From NCBI GenBank assembly GCA_947623455.1, contig OX392529.1:61151186-61215185 (forward strand): a DNA stretch of 64,000 nucleotides, given 5' to 3'. This document shows positions 47,925 through 64,000 of the stretch, piece by piece (the stretch's first letter is position 1; every line of letters starts with the position of its first letter). The notes below the pieces were generated by a model. The model saw nothing but the letters and a program-made list of their open reading frames with translations, was not told where the DNA came from and did no database searches. The stretch is from Mimachlamys varia (Eukaryota; Mollusca; Bivalvia; Pectinida; Pectinidae). The position numbers and the translations under genes are program-made.

Positions 47925-48440
47925 AGTACATAGTCCCTCAGGACGAACTCGAAAAAAAGGCAAGAACTCTTCATATAGCATTGTACAAGTGCAAGGAGCA
48001 TAACTCTGTTTAAAGCGCGATACAAAACCAAACTTTCAGTACAAACAAGGTGCTCAGTCACCTCAAGGGGCATAACTGATTGTATATAACATTGTACCTC
48101 AGTCACCTCAAGGGGCATAACTGATTGTATATAACATTGTACCTCAATCACCTCAAGGGGCATAACTCTGTATATAACATTGTAACTCAGTCACCTCAAG
48201 GGACATAACTCTGTATATAACATTGTACCTCAGTCACCTCAAGGGGCATAACTCTGTATATAGCATGGTACAAAAACAACAGAACAACTGATGCGCGGCC
48301 ATTACAGAGGCAGAACCTGATCTGTATACCTTGTGGTGTAGAGCAAAAATAACTTTCAGTACCAGATGCCCAGCCACCTCAAGGGACATAACTCTGTTTA
48401 TATCGTGATAGGCAGATACAAAAACAAATTCACTGCAAAA
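47925..48440. repeat. Tandem 42-46-bp repeat, about 5 good copies plus degenerate flanks
   Basis: The unit is CAGTCACCTCAAGGGGCATA, then ACTCTGTATATAACATTGTACCT. The clean part is about 48045-48260. Confidence 0.8.
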
Positions 48441-49138
48441 TGCCCAGCCATCCTAACAGGCAACCACACACAAAATTTGGCAGTCAAGCATAAATAAATT
48501 GATATTCATCAAATGTTGAACAAAGGGACATAACTGTTGTAAATTTTGGCAAATATCTACCTCAGGAACATTGACACGAGTTAAAGTCATACATGTATAT
48601 GGCAGGAATTTGTAGGAATTAAGTCATGATATTTTGAAACCTCCAATAAGAGGTAACCTTAATCTATATATATAATTGTAAACAAAATGTCATTCTTCTT
48701 AGAGTATAGGTACAATTAAGAAATAGAAGGGTTTAAAATGAGCTCATCTAAAACATTTTACAATATAGAGTTGATTTTGACATAAAATCCTCATAAAACA
48801 AACAAAACCAGATTCAGTAGTTTGCATGCTTTTTATACCTAGACCTATCAATATAAGTTTTAATGCATAAAACCAGGTAGGTAAGGTTGAATACCCTGAA
48901 ATATTTTTTTTTTTTTAAATACTGCAGAAATTATATGGATTTCAGATCCAAAAATTGATAAGAAGCATAATGATAAAATATAATATTAATAGAATACCCT
49001 GAAATGAAAAAAAAACGAATATAAAAATGCTGCAGAAATTAAATGGATTTCGGATCCAAAATTGTTGAGAAGCATAATGATAAAATTATATTAAAAACTG
49101 GGAATTATCAAACAATTCACCGGTCTCCATAAGAAATA
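48441..49138. other. Non-coding, no gene seen
   Basis: Includes two related patches, AGAAATTATATGGATTTCAG (about 48925) and AGAAATTAAATGGATTTCGG (about 49034). Confidence 0.4.
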
Positions 49139-50706
49139 CCTGTACAATAAGGAATACCTTTACAATAACGAATACCTGTTCAATAAGGAATACCTGTACA
49201 ATAAGGTATATCTGTACAATAAGGTATACCTGTACAATAAGGTATACCTGTACAATAAGGAATACCTGTACAATAAGGTATACCTGTACAATAAGGAATA
49301 CCTGTACAATAAGGAATACCTGTACAATAAGGTATACCTGTACAATAAGGTATACCTGTACAATAAGGAATACCTGTACAATAAGGTATACCTGTACAAT
49401 AAGGAATACCTGTACAATAAGGTATACCTGTACAATAAGGTATACCTGTACAATAAGGTAAGGAATACCTGTACAATAAGGAATACCTGTACAATAAGGT
49501 ATACCTGTACAATAAGGTATACCTGTACAATAAGGAATACCTGTACAATAAGGTATACCTGTACAATAAGGAATACCTGTACAATAAGGTATACCTGTAC
49601 AATAAGGTATACCTGTACAATAAGGTATACCTATACAATAAGGAATACCTGTACAATAAGGTATACCTGTACAATAAGGTATACCTTTACAATAAGGTAT
49701 ACCTATACAATAAGGAATACCTGTACAATAAGGAATACCTGTACAATAAGGTATACCTGTACAATAAGGAATACCTGTACAATAAGGTATACCTGTACAA
49801 TAAGGAATACCTGTACAATAAGGTATACCTGTACAATAAGGTATATCTGTACAATAAGGTATACCTGTACAATAAGGTATACCTGTACAATAAGGAATAC
49901 CTGTACAATAAGGTATACCTGTACAATAAGGAATACCTGTACAATAAGGTATACCTGTACAATAAGGTATACCTGTACAATAAGGAATACCTGTACAATA
50001 AGGAATACCTGTACAATAAGGTATACCTATACAATAAGGTATACCTGTACAATAAGGTATACCTATACAATAAGGTATACCTGTACAATAAGGTATACCT
50101 GTACAATAAGGTATACCTGTACAATAAGGTATACCTGTACAATAAGGTATACCTGTACAATAAGGTATACCTGTACAATAAGGTATACCTATACAATAAG
50201 GTATACCTGTACAATAAGGTATACCTGTACAATAAGGTATACCTGTACAATAAGGTAAGGAATACCTGTACAATAAGGAATACCTGTACAATAAGGTATA
50301 CCTGTACAATAAGGTATATATGTACAATAAGGAATACCTGTACAATAAGGTATACCTGTACAATAAGGAATACCTGTACAATAAGGTATACCTATACAAT
50401 AAGGAATACCTGTACAATAAGGTATACCTGTACAATAAGGAATACCTGTACAATAAGGAATACCTGTACAATAAGGTATACCTATACAATAAGGAATACC
50501 TGTACAATAAGGAATACCTATACAATAAGGAATACCTGTACAATAAGGTATACCTGTACAATAAGGTATACCTATACAATAAGGAATACCTGTACAATAA
50601 GGAATACCTGTACAATAAGGAATACCTGTACAATAAGGAATACCTGTACAATAAGGTATACCTGTACAATAAGGTATATCTGTACAATAAGGTATACCTG
50701 TACAAT
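49139..50706. repeat. 18-bp minisatellite, about 87 copies
   Basis: The unit is AATAAGGTATACCTGTAC, with a GGAATACC variant. GGTATACC and TGTACA are each perfect palindromes. Longer units (AAGGTAAGGAATACC) near 49455 and 50251 sit about 796 bp apart, suggesting a higher-order duplication. On the minus strand every unit contains TTGTACAG|GTAT. The 555-codon ORF across it is a by-product of the repeat. Confidence 0.95.
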
Positions 50707-52110
50707 TCTACCATTAAATGTATATTTAAAAACAACATATTTAAACAAAACAATGCAATTAATATTACTATAACATGTAACCAAATAATAAGATGGCTAT
50801 CTGTTTTGCGATGGCATCATAATAGGACAATTTTATTTTGGATATTCAACCAAAAGGTATACGGGGTAAATATTAAAGTCTTACCTATATCAGTGGCATT
50901 AAGACTCAGTGAATTTGCAAAAGCAAGGATAAAATACGCTAATGCAGTCTAACTTCTTTCGGGAAAAAAAACAAATAAAAAAACAAAACATCAAAATGAA
51001 TTTTTTTTTGTATACATAAGTAGACATAATATATTTATATATCACATAATTGCCATTTTATGCAGAAAGTATAGCCATGTCATATTTCTGCGTATTTCAT
51101 GCGTAATATGACCTATCAGCCCTGAGATTGGTTGTGTTGGGTTTCATTTGTTTTTATTGCAGTGTCACGCCTAGAACAATTACATGACGTCATTGACTTT
51201 TCCACTTAGGTCAAAATGCCAGCGTTTTACATTTCAATGTGGCATGAAAATTGTCATTTTTTGATGATGTTATAACAATTATCTTATCGGTACACTGTTT
51301 TTCATTTCATATTTATGAAACTCATCACAAATTTTTTATTTAAGCTTGTCAAAGGCTTGCTATACTGAAACATTCTTAGATTTGCTTCATAAATCTTGTA
51401 TGAAATATAAACTAATGTAAGATTCTATATATTAAGTTAAAATTGCTGAAGATATAGTTATGGACAGTCAAGAAAGACAAAATATATATGAAATTGATGA
51501 AAAAAATCTAGACTACAGCACCTACATAATATCTTAAATGCTAGCTATTATAATTGTTAAAGATGAAAAAATAACATGATATAATTCAGTAAACACAGCT
51601 GTTACTAATGCAGCTTGTTCCAAATCAATCACCCCTGTAATTTCAAAACAAGCTATTCCAACCTTTGAATTGAACATCTTCAATGGTAATGCTTACATAG
51701 CTCGAGGTATTCAAACGCCCCCCCCCCCCCCCACCCCCAAAAAAAAAAAAACCAGAATGCCAAACTCTAAATGAATCAATCAAAGAGCGAACATTAACAT
51801 TGATGGTACAATATAGAAAACATTTGATCAAAATGAGTATATCACTGCCCCATACAAAATATTAAAATTTTTACAAACTTGTTGATGCCATTTTTTCCTG
51901 TCCAATTTTGAACCACTGTACATCACAATATTTTGTACAATTTGTACCTGAAATCAATGGAAATGATATCAGTTTCTGGATATTTTATGTGATTGGTTAA
52001 AAAAATTATAATATGAAGAGGAATTCACTTCAATTAAATAGAGGGGAAAATGGTGCTTAGGAACACATGATTTAAAGAGGAATGTGATATTAACAGGAGT
52101 TATATTAAAT
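50707..52110. other. Intergenic DNA, no gene seen
   Basis: A C tract followed by an A tract at about 51718-51750. No exon recognised. Confidence 0.4.
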
Positions 52111-53830
52111 GAAATCCACTGTACATGTATTATGTTGATAGCACTGGTCCCTTAGCTTGCATCTTAAATAAATCTGAAAATATACAACCTTATATAGTTT
52201 CACACAATAACGACAGACTTTACAACCTTATATAGTTTCACACAATAACGACAGACTTTACAACCTGATATAGTTTCACACAATAACGACAGACTTTACA
52301 ACCTTATATAGTTTCACACAATAACGGCAGACTTGACAACCTTATATAGTTTCACACAATAACACCAGACTTTACGACCTTATATAGTTTCACACAATAA
52401 CAACAGACTTTACTACCCTATATAGTTTTACACAATAACCACAGACTTTACAACCTTATATAGTTTCACACAATAACAGCAGACTTTACAACTTTATATA
52501 GTTTCACACAATAACCACAGACTTTACGACCTTATATAGTTTCACACAATAACAACAGACTTTACAACCTTATATAGTTTCACACAATAACAACAGACTT
52601 TACGACCTTATATAGTTTCACACAATAACCACAGACTTTACAACCTTATATAGTTTCACACAATAACAACAGACTTTACAACCTTATATAGTTTCACACA
52701 ATAACCACAGACTTTACGACCTTATATAGTTTCACACAATAACCACAGACTTTACAACCTTATATAGTTTCACACAATAACGACAGACTATACAACCTTA
52801 TATAGTTTCACACAATAACACCAGACTTTACAACCTTATATAGTTTCACACAATAACGGCAGACATTACAACCTTATATAGTTTCACACAATCCACTGTA
52901 CATGTATTATGTTGATAGCACTGGTCCCTTAGCTTGCATCTTAAATAAATCTGAAAATATACAACCTTATATAGTTTCACACAATAACGACAGACTTTAC
53001 AACCTTATATAGTTTCACACAATAACGGTAGACTTTACGACCTTATATAGTTTCACACAATAACCACAGACTTTACAACCTTATATAGTTTCACACAATA
53101 ACGACAGACTTTACGACCTTATATAGTTTCACACAATAACCACAGACTTTACAACCTTATATAGTTTCACACAATAACGACAGACTTTACAACCTGATAT
53201 AGTTTCACACAATAACACCAGACTTTACAACCTTATATAGTTTCACACAATAACGACAGACTTTACAACCTTATATAGTTTCACACAATAACACCAGACA
53301 TTACAACCTTATATAGTTTCACACAATAACGACAGACTTTACAACCTTATATAGTTTCACACAATAACCACAGACTTTTCGACCCTATATAGTTTTACAC
53401 AATAACACCAGACTTTACGACCTTATATAGTTTCACACAATAACCACAGACTTCACAACCTTATATAGTTTCACACAATAACGACAGACTATACAACCTT
53501 ATATAGTTTCACACAATAACACCAGACTTTACAACCTTATATAGTTTCACACAATAACGACAGACTTTACAACCTTATATAGTTTCACACAATAACGGCA
53601 GACATTACAACCTTATATAGTTTCACACAATAACGACAGACTTTACAACCTTATATAGTTTCACACAGCAGACTTTACGACCTTATATAGTTTCACACAA
53701 CAACGACAGACTTTACAACCTTATATAGTTTCACACAACAACGACAGACTTTACGACCTTATATGGTTTCACACAATAACAACAGACTTTATAACCTTAT
53801 ATAGTTTCACACAATAACATCAGACTTTAA
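52111..53830. repeat. 38-bp minisatellite, about 42 copies, with duplicated flank
   Basis: The unit is ACAACCTTATATAGTTTCAC then ACAATAACGACAGACTTT. The non-repeat lead-in (ATCCACTGTACATGTATTAT through ATAAATCTGAAAATAT, 52111-52185) recurs at about 52892-52968 inside the array. The array plus its flank was therefore duplicated as a block of about 780 bp. Confidence 0.93.
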
Positions 53831-54090
53831 GTAAAAAATTACGGTTAAGAGGAATGTAATATTAAGAGGGGTGATATTAAGTGGAATCCACTGTATTATA
53901 TATACTAGAATAAGCCACTATTACCACTATAGGGGGTACACAACCTTCTTGTTAATATGTTTTCACTTGGAATTACAAAATCTCAACAATTAAAAATGTT
54001 TGGTGTGGTCAATATTATAATGCAGTTAGAGCTAATTCATTCCTCCATACAACGTGTAAAGTATAAAGAGTTACTCCAGAGAGTTACTAA
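53831..54090. other. Probable 3' UTR or downstream region of uridine phosphorylase
   Basis: Short spacer between the 38-bp and 65-bp arrays. The polyadenylation site was not identified. Confidence 0.35.
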
Positions 54091-54400
54091 TTGTTTACGT
54101 ATGTAGTTGATGGCGATACGTTGGGGGCGTTGCTGCCAAATTACTCCAGGCCTAATTGTTTACGTATGTAGTTGATGGCGATACGTTGGGGGCGTTGCTA
54201 CCGAATTACTCCAGGCCTAATTGTTTACGTATGTAGTTGATGATGATACGTTGGGGGCGTTGATGCCGAATTACTCCAGGCCTAATTGTTTACGTATGTA
54301 GTTGATGACGATACGTTGGGGGCGTCGCTGCCAAATTACTCCAGGTCTAATTGTTTACGTATGTAGTTGATGACGATACGTTGGGGGCGTTGATGCCGAA

Positions 54401-64000
<9,600 letters not shown>

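Noticed and set aside
49086..50753. 555-codon minus-strand ORF and its neighbours (YRYTLLYRY, CTGIPY, LIVQVY)
   Set aside because: By-product of the 18-bp array. It is open in all three minus-strand frames in succession, with no non-repeat domain.

Overview
The window is eukaryotic, animal nuclear DNA. Genes are split by GT-AG introns, the sequence is AT-rich, and non-LTR retrotransposon remains, tRNA- and 5S-derived SINEs, MITEs and minisatellites are dense. Several repeat styles (the 'AGGCCCAGAGGGCCTGT...' element, the 'GACCTTGAAAGTAGGTCAAGG' family, 'GGGGCATAACTCTG' repeats) resemble those I recall from bivalve molluscs, so a bivalve or related lophotrochozoan is my inference.

Four conserved protein-coding genes can be recognised. 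(1) 248-598, minus strand: one exon carrying a double-stranded-RNA-binding domain of an ADAR2-like adenosine deaminase. (2) 13541-16549, plus strand: a complete four-exon, 124-residue homologue of the microprotein NCBP2AS2, starting with a 23-nt coding exon. (3) 29239-44103, plus strand: DTWD1, the tRNA acp3U transferase, in four coding exons. Its last intron is 11.4 kb and consists mostly of two tandem arrays. (4) 54401-61227, minus strand: the 3' five coding exons of a uridine phosphorylase (UPP1/UPP2 family), whose 5' exons lie beyond the window.

Region by region: 0.6-13.5 kb holds an ADAR-like intron or intergenic DNA with MITEs, SINEs, a decayed reverse transcriptase and a 5S-derived SINE. 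13.5-16.9 kb is the NCBP2AS2 gene. 17.4-22.8 kb holds a 145-bp tandem family and two decayed non-LTR elements. 23.8-29.2 kb holds a probable DTWD1 promoter and first intron, with MITEs and an AGATATCT array. 29.2-44.1 kb is DTWD1. 44.1-54.1 kb is intergenic DNA rich in minisatellites (17, 43, 18 and 38 bp units). 54.1-64 kb is the uridine phosphorylase gene, with its own arrays. Tandem repeats fill roughly a third of the window.

The most striking signal is where the minisatellites start. Five of them begin exactly on exon edges of two unrelated genes, so the splice site or exon end is itself part of the repeat unit. DTWD1 exon 3 has a 27-bp array ending at its acceptor and a different 27-bp array beginning at its donor. 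Two uridine phosphorylase exons have acceptor-containing arrays (80 bp and 44/58 bp units). The terminal uridine phosphorylase exon has a 65-bp array that multiplies its stop-codon region. The result is tandem lines of duplicate splice sites, some of which could be used in frame. I know of no named class for this.
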